Position numbers and translations under genes: made by a program
Shown here: one piece after another, positions 18,244 to 25,902 of the stretch
How the letters are laid out: every line of letters begins with the position of its first letter
How positions within the stretch are numbered: position 1 is the first letter of the stretch
Notes under the pieces: model-generated
What the model was told of the DNA's origin: nothing
Database searches by the model: none
What the model saw: only the letters and a program-made list of their open reading frames with translations
Source: Saprospiraceae bacterium
GTDB taxonomy: Bacteria > Bacteroidota > Bacteroidia > Chitinophagales > Saprospiraceae
Assembly (NCBI GenBank): GCA_030729925.1
Contig: JANQWK010000055.1
Span: forward strand, 1-38,398
Direction of reading: 5' to 3'
Length of the DNA: 38,398 nucleotides

Positions 18244-18286
18244 AATAAGAACGCTTTCACGTGGCAGGAGAGCGTTCTTATTTTTT
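18244..18286 (+). terminator. Intrinsic terminator of the TonB-PorV operon
   Basis: AATAAGAACGCT at 18244-18255 pairs perfectly over 12 bp with AGCGTTCTTATT at 18271-18282 across a 15-nt loop, and the T-run continues to 18286. It lies 61 bp after the PorV-like stop. The 5' A-run also makes it a possible bidirectional terminator. Confidence 0.88.
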
Positions 18287-18468
18287 ACCGATTTGATTAA
18301 CTTCGCATAGTACAATCCATACCATAAGAAGTTAAACCGGGAAACTCAGGTACCCCAGTTTTTCCCGAAACATTTCCCAACAATGCTGTCGTAATGGTTA
18401 TCCACCTTCAATGATTTGGGTGTGGTATAGGCGCAGTGAACAAGCTTTTTGATACAAAACTCAAAAGT

Positions 18469-18942
18469 ATGGCCAATTACAATTATTTAACAAAGGAGGG
18501 TTATCTTAAACTCAAGTCGGATCTTGAAGAATTGAAAACCACAGAGCGGCAAAAGGTAGCACGGGCGATTGCAGAGGCAAGGGAGAAGGGCGACCTTTCG
18601 GAAAATGCAGAGTACGACGCTGCCAAGGAAGCACAGGGTTTGCTAGAGCTGAGAATCAATGAACTCGAAAAGGTATTGTCAACTGCGCGCGTTATCAATG
18701 AGAGCGAGGTGGACACTTCAAAGGTGACGGTTCTGGCCAATGTGACGATCCGCAATACCAAAAATGGCAAGGAGATTACCTACAAGCTGGTTTCAGAGAC
18801 AGAGGCAGATCTCAAGGAAAAGAAAATATCCGTGAGTTCGCCCATTGGCAAAGGTTTGCTGGGCAAAACCATCGGCGATATCGCAGAGGTGGATACGCCT
18901 GGCGGCAAAATGGTTTTTGAAATCGTCAACATTTCTATTTAA
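18469..18942 (+). CDS. greA: Transcription elongation factor GreA
   Basis: GreA enters the secondary channel of RNA polymerase and stimulates cleavage of backtracked RNA. The protein is 157 residues, the family's usual length. It has an N-terminal coiled coil with the conserved acidic tip and following segment (AREKGDLSENAEYDAAKEAQG at about 45-65, including the D and E residues used to hold Mg2+), and a C-terminal FKBP-like domain ending VDTPGGKMVFEIVNISI. I start at the ATG (MANYNYLTKEGY), as in other GreA proteins, rather than an upstream in-frame GTG at 18436. The HIT gene follows 11 bp later. A GGGAAACT/AGTTTTTCCC imperfect inverted repeat sits in the leader at 18339-18366. Confidence 0.96.
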   Translation: MANYNYLTKEGYLKLKSDLEELKTTERQKVARAIAEAREKGDLSENAEYDAAKEAQGLLELRINELEKVLSTARVINESEVDTSKVTVLANVTIRNTKNGKEITYKLVSETEADLKEKKISVSSPIGKGLLGKTIGDIAEVDTPGGKMVFEIVNISI

Positions 18943-18953
18943 CCACCCGGATT

Positions 18954-19349
18954 ATGGCAACGATTTTTTCAAAAATCATCAGCGGAGAAATTCCGTGTTA
19001 TAAGGTAGCTGAATCCGAGGCATTTCTGGCATTTCTGGATATCAGACCCCTTGCGAAAGGACATACTTTGGTAATTCCCAAAAAGGAAGTGGATTACTTT
19101 TATGATCTGGACGATCCGGATCTGGCGGAATTGATGGTGTTTGCTAAAAGAGTAGCACACGCGATCCGCTCAGTGGTTCCTTGTATAAAAATAGGTACTG
19201 CCGTAATTGGACTTGAAGTGCCACACGCACATGTTCACCTCGTACCGCTCAATGCAGTTGGGGAACTAAATTTTGCCCGCGAGCCGCTCCACCTGGAGCC
19301 TGCTGAAATGATGGCGATCGCCACAGAAATTAATGCCCACTTTCAGTAG
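18954..19349 (+). CDS. HIT-family nucleotide hydrolase/transferase
   Basis: 131 residues of the histidine-triad superfamily. The triad is clear as HAHVHLV at about residue 90, preceded by the usual fold marks IFSKIISGEIPCYKVAE at 4-20 and FLDIRPLAKGHTLVIPKKEV at about 27-46. HIT proteins of this HINT type cleave nucleoside phosphoramidates or adenylylated compounds; the physiological substrate here is unknown. It lies 11 bp after greA, a likely co-transcribed pair, and 46 bp before the E1 gene, where a near-miss of a promoter (TTATTTTGC) is seen. Confidence 0.94.
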   Translation: MATIFSKIISGEIPCYKVAESEAFLAFLDIRPLAKGHTLVIPKKEVDYFYDLDDPDLAELMVFAKRVAHAIRSVVPCIKIGTAVIGLEVPHAHVHLVPLNAVGELNFAREPLHLEPAEMMAIATEINAHFQ

Positions 19350-19395
19350 AAGATTGTCCAATAAGCTGTTATTTTGCGGATCAAATTCCTAACCA

Positions 19396-21396
19396 ATGAA
19401 CACCCTCGAAACTGCTGCCCTGACTTTCAACAGAGAAGGATATACCGATCAGGCATTGCTGGATCTTTACCGCGCTATTCTTCTGCCTCGCATGATAGAA
19501 GAAAAAATGCTCATCTTGCTGCGCCAGGGGAAGGTTTCGAAGTGGTTTTCAGGGATAGGGCAGGAGGCTATTGCCGTGGGCGCTACGCTTGCACTGGATG
19601 CGGATGAGTTTGTTTTTCCCCTACACCGCAATCTTGGAGTGTTTACCTCCCGGGAAGTACCCCTGGATCGCTTGTTTTGCCAATGGCAAGGTAAGGACAA
19701 GGGCTTCACGAAGGGCAGGGATCGCTCGTTTCATTTCGGTACGCCCGAACACCATATTGTGGGTATGATTTCTCACCTGGGGCCACAGTTGTCCCTTGCG
19801 GGAGGAGTGGCGCTGGCACACAAACTCAGCAAAGAAAAAAAGGTGTCACTTGCTTTTTCCGGAGAAGGCGCTACCAGCGAAGGCGATTTTCACGAGGCCT
19901 TGAATGTGGCAGCCGTATGGGATTTACCTGTTATTTTTCTGGTCGAGAACAATGGCTATGGTTTGTCCACTACCACCGCCGAACAGTTTAAATGCGCCCA
20001 GATTGCCGATAAGGGTATCGGCTATGGCATGAGATCCCTGACGATAGATGGCAATAATATCCTGGAGGTGCACCGTACGATGCAGACGATTGTACGCGAG
20101 ATGCGCGAAAAACCCGAGCCCTTCCTTTTGGAGTGCATGACCTTCAGACGGCGCGGACACGAAGAGGCTTCCGGTACGAAGTATGTGCCACAGGATTTGA
20201 TGGATCATTGGGAAAAAAAAGATCCCGTTCAGCGATACGAGGAGTTTTTATTGGAAATTGGGGTGCTGCAACCCGACCTGATCGAGGAGATCAAGAAGGG
20301 CTTTAAGGAAGAGATCAACAAAGGGTTGGATATCGCGTTTAATGAACCCCCAGTGATAGCAGATTTGTCGCGAGAGCTGGCCGACGTGTACGTGCCGGTG
20401 ACCGAGCCTCCCAAGGCTCCGGTCTCTGAAGAACCACGGGAACTGCGTTTCGTAGATGCGATCGCGGATGGGCTTTCTGTAGCTATGTCGGAGTTCGACA
20501 ACCTGGTGCTGATGGGTCAGGATATCGCGGGCTATGGCGGCGTATTTAAAATTACAGAGGGTTTGATGGATCGCTTCGGCGCAGATCGGGTAAGAAATAC
20601 GCCTCTTTGCGAAAGCGCTATTATCGGAATTGGGATCGGGCTGGGGCTGAAAGGCTACAAGTCCATGGTAGAAATGCAATTCGCAGATTTTGTGAGTTGT
20701 GGCTTTAATCAAATTGTGAACAATGCCGCCAAGCTGCATTACCGCTGGAGCCAGGGCGTTGACCTGGTCGTGCGCATGCCAACGGGTGCAGGGGTAGGCG
20801 CAGGTCCTTTCCATTCTCAGAGTAACGAAGCTTGGTTTTTCCATACCCCGGGGCTTAAAATTGTGTATCCCTCCAATCCCCACGACGCCAAAGGACTACT
20901 GCTGGCGGCACTGGAAGATCCAAACCCGGTCATCTATTTCGAACACAAAGCACTATATCGCAGCCTAAAGGGCAATGTGCCCACGGGATATTATACCGAG
21001 CCAATCGGAAAAGCCGCTCTGGTGCGCTCAGGTGCCCAAGTGTCGGTCATTACCTACGGGTCAGGGGTGCACTGGGCCGTGGAGACCACAGAAAAATTAG
21101 GCATAAATGCCGATATTCTCGATCTTCGTACCTTACTTCCCCTCGATTACGAGGCCATAGCAGCAACCGTTCAGCGCACAGGAAAAGTGCTAATCCTGCA
21201 CGAAGCTACCCTTACGGGCGGTGTGGGAGCCGAACTGGCAGCCTACATCTCCGAACAGCTGTTTGAATACCTCGATGCCCCCGTGATGCGTGTGGCAGGC
21301 CTGGATACCCCAGTCCCCTTTGCCGCAAATCTCGAAAAAATGTTTTTACCACAAGAACGCCTTGAAACCCAATTGCGGAAATTAATCGCATATTGA
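19396..21396 (+). CDS. Fused E1 alpha-beta 2-oxoacid dehydrogenase
   Basis: The thiamine-diphosphate E1 of a 2-oxoacid dehydrogenase complex, most like branched-chain 2-oxoisovalerate dehydrogenase. Both subunits are in one 666-residue chain. Residues about 1-345 are E1 alpha, with the TPP/Mg motif from GEGATSEGDF (about 156) to VENN (about 185) and the regulatory-loop region RRRGHEEASG. Residues about 350-666 are E1 beta, with RFVDAIADGLSVAMSEFDN, VRNTPLCESAIIGIGIG and RMPTGAGVGAGPFHSQSNEA. Decarboxylates branched-chain keto acids and passes the acyl group to the lipoyl E2. E2 and E3 are not nearby. Pyruvate or other oxoacid specificity cannot be ruled out. Confidence 0.92.
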   Translation: MNTLETAALTFNREGYTDQALLDLYRAILLPRMIEEKMLILLRQGKVSKWFSGIGQEAIAVGATLALDADEFVFPLHRNLGVFTSREVPLDRLFCQWQGKDKGFTKGRDRSFHFGTPEHHIVGMISHLGPQLSLAGGVALAHKLSKEKKVSLAFSGEGATSEGDFHEALNVAAVWDLPVIFLVENNGYGLSTTTAEQFKCAQIADKGIGYGMRSLTIDGNNILEVHRTMQTIVREMREKPEPFLLECMTFRRRGHEEASGTKYVPQDLMDHWEKKDPVQRYEEFLLEIGVLQPDLIEEIKKGFKEEINKGLDIAFNEPPVIADLSRELADVYVPVTEPPKAPVSEEPRELRFVDAIADGLSVAMSEFDNLVLMGQDIAGYGGVFKITEGLMDRFGADRVRNTPLCESAIIGIGIGLGLKGYKSMVEMQFADFVSCGFNQIVNNAAKLHYRWSQGVDLVVRMPTGAGVGAGPFHSQSNEAWFFHTPGLKIVYPSNPHDAKGLLLAALEDPNPVIYFEHKALYRSLKGNVPTGYYTEPIGKAALVRSGAQVSVITYGSGVHWAVETTEKLGINADILDLRTLLPLDYEAIAATVQRTGKVLILHEATLTGGVGAELAAYISEQLFEYLDAPVMRVAGLDTPVPFAANLEKMFLPQERLETQLRKLIAY

Positions 21397-21411
21397 CAAA
21401 TCGCTTTTTTT

Positions 21412-21437
21412 GAATATTTTATGTATATAAAATATTC
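21412..21437. repeat. Perfect AT-rich palindrome after the E1 gene
   Basis: An 11-bp perfect inverted repeat with arms GAATATTTTAT and ATAAAATATTC and a 4-nt loop, 15 bp after the E1 stop. There is no T-run after the stem on either strand, so it is not a standard terminator. It could be an operator, a weak hairpin terminator or a processing site. Confidence 0.55.
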
Positions 21438-21635
21438 TATATGTGCGTAATTTTTCATGTTTAACCTCAATTAAGGGTGAATTTCCTTTGAATTTAGGAG
21501 GGCAATAGCTATTTTTACTTTCAAGAGTAAGCTACACTACCACCAATTTGACAAGCACGGCCAAGCAAGGTTTTTGTACAATCCGATTTGTACACGCTCA
21601 TTCCATTTTTTTCCTGATTTTCTTACCAATGTTTG

Positions 21636-21644
21636 TACTTTTGC
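21636..21644 (+). promoter_or_regulatory. -7 box for the DUF5606 gene
   Basis: TACTTTTGC is an exact TAnnTTTGC match. CTG at 21614-21616, 19 nt upstream, is one mismatch from the TTG -33 element. It lies inside the open frame that extends upstream of the gene, which supports the later start at 21666. Confidence 0.6.
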
Positions 21645-21665
21645 GAACCAAAAGTAAATTTCAGC

Positions 21666-22085
21666 ATGAATCTTGAAAAATTAGTAGCAGTAAGCGGAAT
21701 GTCAGGTCTTTACCGCATGGCGGCGAATCGCAGCAATGGATTAATTATTGAGGATATCAAGTCCGGTAAGCGGAGTTTTGCGTCAGCGCGAAAGCACCAG
21801 TTTACGCCCTTAGAGTCTATTGCGATTTATACAGATGATGGTGATTCTGTTGAGCTGAAAAAGGTATTTCAGTCTATGTTGGATCAGATCACGGACAATC
21901 CTCCTGTCGTAAATCAAGCCGATTCGGAAGCCTTACATAACTATTTTGCGGATATTCTACCTACTTACGATCGGGTAAAGGTACACACGGGTGATATTAA
22001 GAAAGTGATTAAGTGGTTTAACTTCCTACATCAGGAAGGCTTGCTTGCCAGCTCAGCGGAGGAAGAGGAGACGTCGGAGTCTTAA
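21666..22085 (+). CDS. DUF5606-family protein
   Basis: 139 residues. The N-terminal MNLEKLVAVSGMSGLYRMAANRSNGLIIEDI pattern and the middle RSFASARKHQFTPLESIAIYT are those I associate with DUF5606, a small conserved protein of Bacteroidota without a known role. The C-terminal half (about 80-130) is helical and ends DIKKVIKWFNFLHQEGLL. No signal peptide or membrane segment is present, so it is cytoplasmic. I start at 21666 because the -7 box lies at 21636-21644, within the longer open frame. The M3 peptidase gene follows after 80 bp containing nested inverted repeats. Confidence 0.8.
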   Translation: MNLEKLVAVSGMSGLYRMAANRSNGLIIEDIKSGKRSFASARKHQFTPLESIAIYTDDGDSVELKKVFQSMLDQITDNPPVVNQADSEALHNYFADILPTYDRVKVHTGDIKKVIKWFNFLHQEGLLASSAEEEETSES

Positions 22086-22091
22086 CGCGTA

Positions 22092-22156
22092 TTACCTCCG
22101 CAGGTCAAATATTGTGTGGTACTGAAGGACAATATTAATGACAGACAAAGAGGTAA
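22092..22156 (+). promoter_or_regulatory. Nested inverted repeats upstream of the M3 peptidase gene
   Basis: An inner hairpin (AATATTGT 22108-22115 with ACAATATT 22129-22136, 13-nt loop) sits between TTACCTC (22092-22098) and GAGGTAA (22150-22156), which are also complementary. The GAGGT lies 11 nt before the peptidase ATG, so closing the outer stem would cover a Shine-Dalgarno-like sequence. Folding is predicted by eye only. Confidence 0.4.
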
Positions 22157-22165
22157 CCGTTAGTT

Positions 22166-23893
22166 ATGGAGACATTATCTATTCCCCGGCCACGTAAGCG
22201 AGCGTTTCTTCCCGAAGAGTTCAAGGTGACGGTTTGGTCTAAGTTGAAGCCTTATTTCAATGACCTGATCAATCGCGAAATTGACTCTACTGCGGCATTG
22301 GAACGCTGGTTGCTGGATTGGAGCGAACTGGACGCCGTGATCGCGGAGTCTTTTTCCTGGCGGTACATCAAGGTGTCGGTCAACAGCGCAGATCAAAAGG
22401 CGGCAGAGTTATATCAGTATGCGGTTCAGGAACTGGCTCCCAAGATAGATGGGTTCGAGGATCAACTGAACCACAAGCTTGTGTCGTCTCCTTATTTGGA
22501 TAGTCTCAATCCGGAAAAGTATTTTACGCATATTCGCGGGGTGAAAAATGCCTTGCATCTTTTCCGCCAGGAAAATGTGGAGTTGAGCACGGAGGTGCAG
22601 ATGAAGTCTAAGGCTTATGTGAAGCTTTTTTCGGAGATGACGATTGGGGTGAATGGCAATCAGATGACCCTCAATCGGGCTTCTTCCTTGCTGGAGGAGT
22701 GCGACCGCAGCCACCGTGAGGTGGTGTATCACAAGATTCATCAAAAACTTATTGGGCATACGGACGAACTGGACGATCTGTTTGATGAGCTGCTCCAGTT
22801 TAGACATCAGATTGCCTTGAATGCAGGTTTTGACAATTACAGGGATTATAAGTTTCAGTCCTTGGGTCGGTTCGACTATACCGTGCAGGATTGTTTTGAT
22901 TTTCACGAGTCTATCAAGCGAGAGATCCTGCCGGTGGTGGATTCGCTGAACGAATACAGAAAGACTGCCTTGGGATTGGATACCCTGCGACCCTGGGATT
23001 TGCACGTGGATCCTATAGGAGGCGTACCGCTCAAGCCTTTCCATGATGTGGATGAGCTGGTGGATAAGTCGGCCGTTTGTCTGTCAAAATTGAATCCTTT
23101 GTTCGGTGACGTGGTGGAGCTGATGCGCGAAATGGGGCATCTGGATTTGGAGGCCAGACCCGGGAAGAAACCGGGAGGTTACAACATGCCGCTGCTCATG
23201 ACGGGGGTTCCTTTTGTGTTTATGAATGCTTCTCAGTCTTTGAGTGATCTTCGAACTTTTATGCACGAAAGCGGCCATGCGATTCATTCGTATTTGATTC
23301 GGGATTACAAGATCCGTACGGTAAAAAGAGTGCCTTCGGAGGTGTCAGAGCTGGCTGCGATGAGCATGGAGCTCTTGAGTATGGGGCAGTGGGATGTGTT
23401 TTTTCCGAAGGAAGAAGATTTAAAACGGGCGAAGTTCTACCAACTGGAGTACGTCCTGAAGGTATTGCCCTGGATCGCGATTATTGACAAGTTTCAACAT
23501 TGGTTATATACCCATCCCGGTCACTCGAAGGAGGAGCGAAAAGTGGAATGGAAACGCATTTTCCGGGAGTTTAATTCGGGTTTGGTGGATCACAGCGGAT
23601 TAGACCACTACCTGGATCACCTCTGGCACAAACAACTCCATATTTTCGAGGTGCCATTCTATTATATCGAGTACGGGTTGGCTCAATTGGGAGCCATTGC
23701 GATCTGGAAGCGGTTTATGCAGCATCCGGAGCAGGCAATGGCAGATTATATTGCCGCCCTGCAATTGGGCTATTCTAAGCCGATCAAGGAAATTTATGCG
23801 CGCGCAGGGATTGCTTTCGACTTTTCCCCAACGTATGTGAGCGATATTGTGTCTTTTGTGAAAGGTGAGTTACAGCAATTGATCGAAAAGTAG
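22166..23893 (+). CDS. M3-family metallopeptidase (oligoendopeptidase F-like)
   Basis: 575 residues, typical for the bacterial PepF-like branch of family M3, which cleaves small peptides in the cytoplasm. The zinc motif HESGH is at about residue 366 in FMHESGHAIHSYL, and the third ligand region is seen in the downstream VPSEVSELAAMSMELL segment. No signal peptide is visible. The C-terminal domain contains IEYGLAQLGAIAIWKRF, as in family members. It follows the DUF5606 gene by 80 bp and ends 10 bp from the convergent unknown gene's stop, with no terminator between. Substrates are unknown beyond the family role in peptide recycling. Confidence 0.93.
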   Translation: METLSIPRPRKRAFLPEEFKVTVWSKLKPYFNDLINREIDSTAALERWLLDWSELDAVIAESFSWRYIKVSVNSADQKAAELYQYAVQELAPKIDGFEDQLNHKLVSSPYLDSLNPEKYFTHIRGVKNALHLFRQENVELSTEVQMKSKAYVKLFSEMTIGVNGNQMTLNRASSLLEECDRSHREVVYHKIHQKLIGHTDELDDLFDELLQFRHQIALNAGFDNYRDYKFQSLGRFDYTVQDCFDFHESIKREILPVVDSLNEYRKTALGLDTLRPWDLHVDPIGGVPLKPFHDVDELVDKSAVCLSKLNPLFGDVVELMREMGHLDLEARPGKKPGGYNMPLLMTGVPFVFMNASQSLSDLRTFMHESGHAIHSYLIRDYKIRTVKRVPSEVSELAAMSMELLSMGQWDVFFPKEEDLKRAKFYQLEYVLKVLPWIAIIDKFQHWLYTHPGHSKEERKVEWKRIFREFNSGLVDHSGLDHYLDHLWHKQLHIFEVPFYYIEYGLAQLGAIAIWKRFMQHPEQAMADYIAALQLGYSKPIKEIYARAGIAFDFSPTYVSDIVSFVKGELQQLIEK

Positions 23894-23903
23894 GAGGTAG
23901 TCG

Positions 23904-24653
23904 CTATAGTTGCTGCTGTAACGGCAGGAAAGGATCTGCTTGCAGTCCGATTTCCTCCCAATGGTTACCTGCAGATGCATCTTCAAAGCCGAGTTTCATC
24001 GGGCCAAGAGCCCGTTGTCCTGCTATCCATGCGCCACCCTGCAGCTGTCGCCAATTGATCCAGTCAGCAGGAATGCCGCCCACGGGTAAAATTTTGACCC
24101 ACATGCGCCAGCGTTTTGGCCGGAACTGCTCGTCCAGTTCCCACAGATAGGTATCTCCCGGCGTAACGCCCCCACTGGTATAAGTAACAGCCACTCCGCT
24201 TCCACCGTCGGGTAGTTCCACCCGGGTGCGCTCGGTACCCGGATCAAAGGCTTTACACACAGGATTGAGCCAAAAGGAGTCATTGCAGAAAAAGGCCCAG
24301 GCTTTTTGGCGCGCCTTGTCTGCTTTTTTCCCCGAGATTAATTCCCCCGACTGGTACGCCAGCCCCTGCTGGTTGTCGAGCTGCAGCAATACTTTTTTGT
24401 CGCCCCATTCCGCCTGCAAGAGGTTGCGCTTTTTGTCCCAGATGTACCGGTGCCCGGCAAAACTCCATTGTACCCAATGCGTTTGCTCCCAAGCTTCACA
24501 ATTGACGCTGGACATCATCTGCCGCGCCAGTTCGTCAGCTGCTGCTCCGCCCGTACCCTTGGGAAGGGGGGGCTGGAAAATCCGGAGCAAGATTATTGCA
24601 ACCACAACGAAGATTACAGATCCGAGAAAAAACTTGAGGCAACCACTTTTCAT
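23904..24653 (-). CDS. Membrane-anchored protein of unknown function
   Basis: 249 residues. It starts MKSGCLKFFLGSVIFVVVAIILLRIF, one membrane segment (about 6-26) with no cleavable site seen, followed by a periplasmic domain. The domain is rich in Trp and aromatic residues (WVQWSFAGHRYIWDKKRNLLQAEW near 57-80, KRWRMWVK near 195), which resembles the LolA-like or other barrel-like proteins that handle lipids or small molecules, but I do not recognise a family. A pair of Cys at about 49 and 133 could form a disulfide. The ORF extends 24 codons upstream, but that stretch is charged and not signal-like, so I start at 24653. Its promoter would face repeat copy 2, which begins about 135 bp upstream. 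Confidence 0.7.
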   Translation of the reverse strand: MKSGCLKFFLGSVIFVVVAIILLRIFQPPLPKGTGGAAADELARQMMSSVNCEAWEQTHWVQWSFAGHRYIWDKKRNLLQAEWGDKKVLLQLDNQQGLAYQSGELISGKKADKARQKAWAFFCNDSFWLNPVCKAFDPGTERTRVELPDGGSGVAVTYTSGGVTPGDTYLWELDEQFRPKRWRMWVKILPVGGIPADWINWRQLQGGAWIAGQRALGPMKLGFEDASAGNHWEEIGLQADPFLPLQQQL

Positions 24654-24787
24654 TGGAATAGGTTTTTGTTGAATAAGGTGAAAAAAGGAAAAAGGTTCAT
24701 CTTGCCGTGCAGACCTATACACCATCCCAAAAGGCTTTTTCTGGCTGTTTTTTCAGTGGCAAGTTTGTTTTTTTGTGTTTAAAATAA

Positions 24788-24882
24788 TGATAGTCAATGT
24801 TTTAAAGTACAGGTGGAAGCCACCTTAAGGTGACTTCCACCTGATTACCCTTATTAATACCTCGACATCCAAAAACGTAACC
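24788..24882 (+). repeat. Dispersed hairpin repeat, copy 2 (complete, 95 bp)
   Basis: Leader 24788-24810 begins TGA, has TCAA at 24794-24797 and contains TTTAAA at 24801-24806 or one base earlier. The palindrome is 24811-24842, with first arm AGGTGGAAGCCACCTT. The tail GATTACCCTTATTAATACC is 24843-24861 and the trailer ends ACGTAACC at 24882. Position 6 of the palindrome is G and its partner at 27 is C, the reverse of the C-G pair in the other three copies: a compensatory change. Pair 10/23 is C-A. Confidence 0.93.
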
Positions 24883-25005
24883 TTCATCGGCTCTTGTTTC
24901 AGACGATTAGGGTAGGCTTGTTTTTCCCGAAGGGAAAAGAGTCATTTTACCATCTCCGAACAGCCACCTATTTTGGTAAACGGATTACCCGTATTGAAGA
25001 AAGCA

Positions 25006-25040
25006 TTGCCAGAATAGTTGTGGTATTTTTCTATTTTTGC
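25006..25040 (+). promoter_or_regulatory. Promoter of the GT2 gene
   Basis: TTG at 25006-25008, a 23-nt spacer and TATTTTTGC at 25032-25040 fit the Bacteroidota pattern. It lies 16 nt before the ATG at 25057, so the open frame upstream of that ATG is not coding. Repeat copy 2 ends 149 bp before the -7 box. Confidence 0.6.
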
Positions 25041-25056
25041 AACAAAAAGAAAGTCA

Positions 25057-25809
25057 ATGTACAAGGGAAAGAAAGTAGTCGTGGTGCTTCCGGCGTATAA
25101 TGCCGCACTTACCCTCGAGCAAACCTACCGTGAAATCCCCCTGGAGCTGGTGGATGAAGTGATCCTTTGCGACGATGCGAGCAGGGACAATACCCCGGAA
25201 CTGGCCAAGCGCATCGGGATTACCGAGGTGTTGGTGCACGAACAAAACAAAGGCTATGGGGGCAACCAAAAAACGCTGTACAACCGGGCACTGGAATTGG
25301 GCGCAGATATCGTGATCATGCTGCATCCCGATTATCAATATACCCCCCGACTCATCCCTGCTATGGTCAATATCATCGGCGATGGCCTCTACGATGTGGT
25401 GCTGGGTTCGCGCATCTTGGGCACGGGAGCACTGAAGGGTGGCATGCCGATGTACAAATACATCGCCAATCGGTTTTTGACCTTTGCGCAGAACCTCCTG
25501 GTCAACCACAAACTGTCCGAATACCATACCGGTTACCGCGCTTTTAGTCGGGAGGTACTCGAAACCATCAATTTTAACCAAAATTCAGATGACTTCGTCT
25601 TTGACAACGAAATGTTGTCTCAGATCATCTATGCCGATTTTGGGATTGCGGAGGTAACTTGTCCAACCCGGTATTTTGAAGAGGCTTCTTCCATCAATTT
25701 TTCGCGAAGCGTAAAATACGGACTTGGAGTACTGCGGGTATCGCTGACGCATTTTTTGCAGAAGCGAGGACTCACGCGCTCGCACCTGTACGATCGCAGC
25801 AAGCGGTAA
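25057..25809 (+). CDS. Family 2 glycosyltransferase (DPM1-like)
   Basis: 250 residues of the GT-A fold: opening VVVVLPAYNAALTLEQTY (about 6-23), VDEVILCDDASRDNT with the nucleotide-binding Asp pair (about 30-44), then NKGYGGNQKTLYNRAL and the DxD-like HPDYQY near 93-98. The pattern resembles dolichyl-phosphate mannose and polyprenyl-phosphate glycosyltransferases that act on the cytoplasmic side of the membrane. There are no obvious transmembrane helices. The ATG at 25057 follows directly on the -7 box. An 8-bp hairpin (25799-25821) carries the stop codon in its loop. Sugar and acceptor are unknown; the product may serve the polysaccharide genes later in the window. Confidence 0.88.
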   Translation: MYKGKKVVVVLPAYNAALTLEQTYREIPLELVDEVILCDDASRDNTPELAKRIGITEVLVHEQNKGYGGNQKTLYNRALELGADIVIMLHPDYQYTPRLIPAMVNIIGDGLYDVVLGSRILGTGALKGGMPMYKYIANRFLTFAQNLLVNHKLSEYHTGYRAFSREVLETINFNQNSDDFVFDNEMLSQIIYADFGIAEVTCPTRYFEEASSINFSRSVKYGLGVLRVSLTHFLQKRGLTRSHLYDRSKR

Positions 25810-25902
25810 GTCCCCGCTTGCAAGGCTCAGGCGAGCTGGTTGTATAGATTTCTCCCAATGTAGATAAGCGCCAAAAGAAGGGTGTAAGTCAGGGTAGCCG
25901 TC

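Larger units (their letters stand above)
24654..25056. other. Divergent intergenic region holding repeat copy 2
   Basis: The 403-bp gap between the minus-strand unknown and the GT2 gene. It holds repeat copy 2 (24788-24882), a TTTTCCC-GAA-GGGAAAA hairpin at about 24922-24938 (7-bp stem), and the GT2 promoter. I see no further coding signal. Confidence 0.8.

Noticed and set aside
24788-24882. Repeat as a riboswitch or 5'-UTR element of the downstream genes
   Set aside because: The predicted -7 boxes of the GT2, gpmI and nucleotidyltransferase genes lie downstream of the repeats, so the repeats would not be in those transcripts. The downstream genes also share no pathway.
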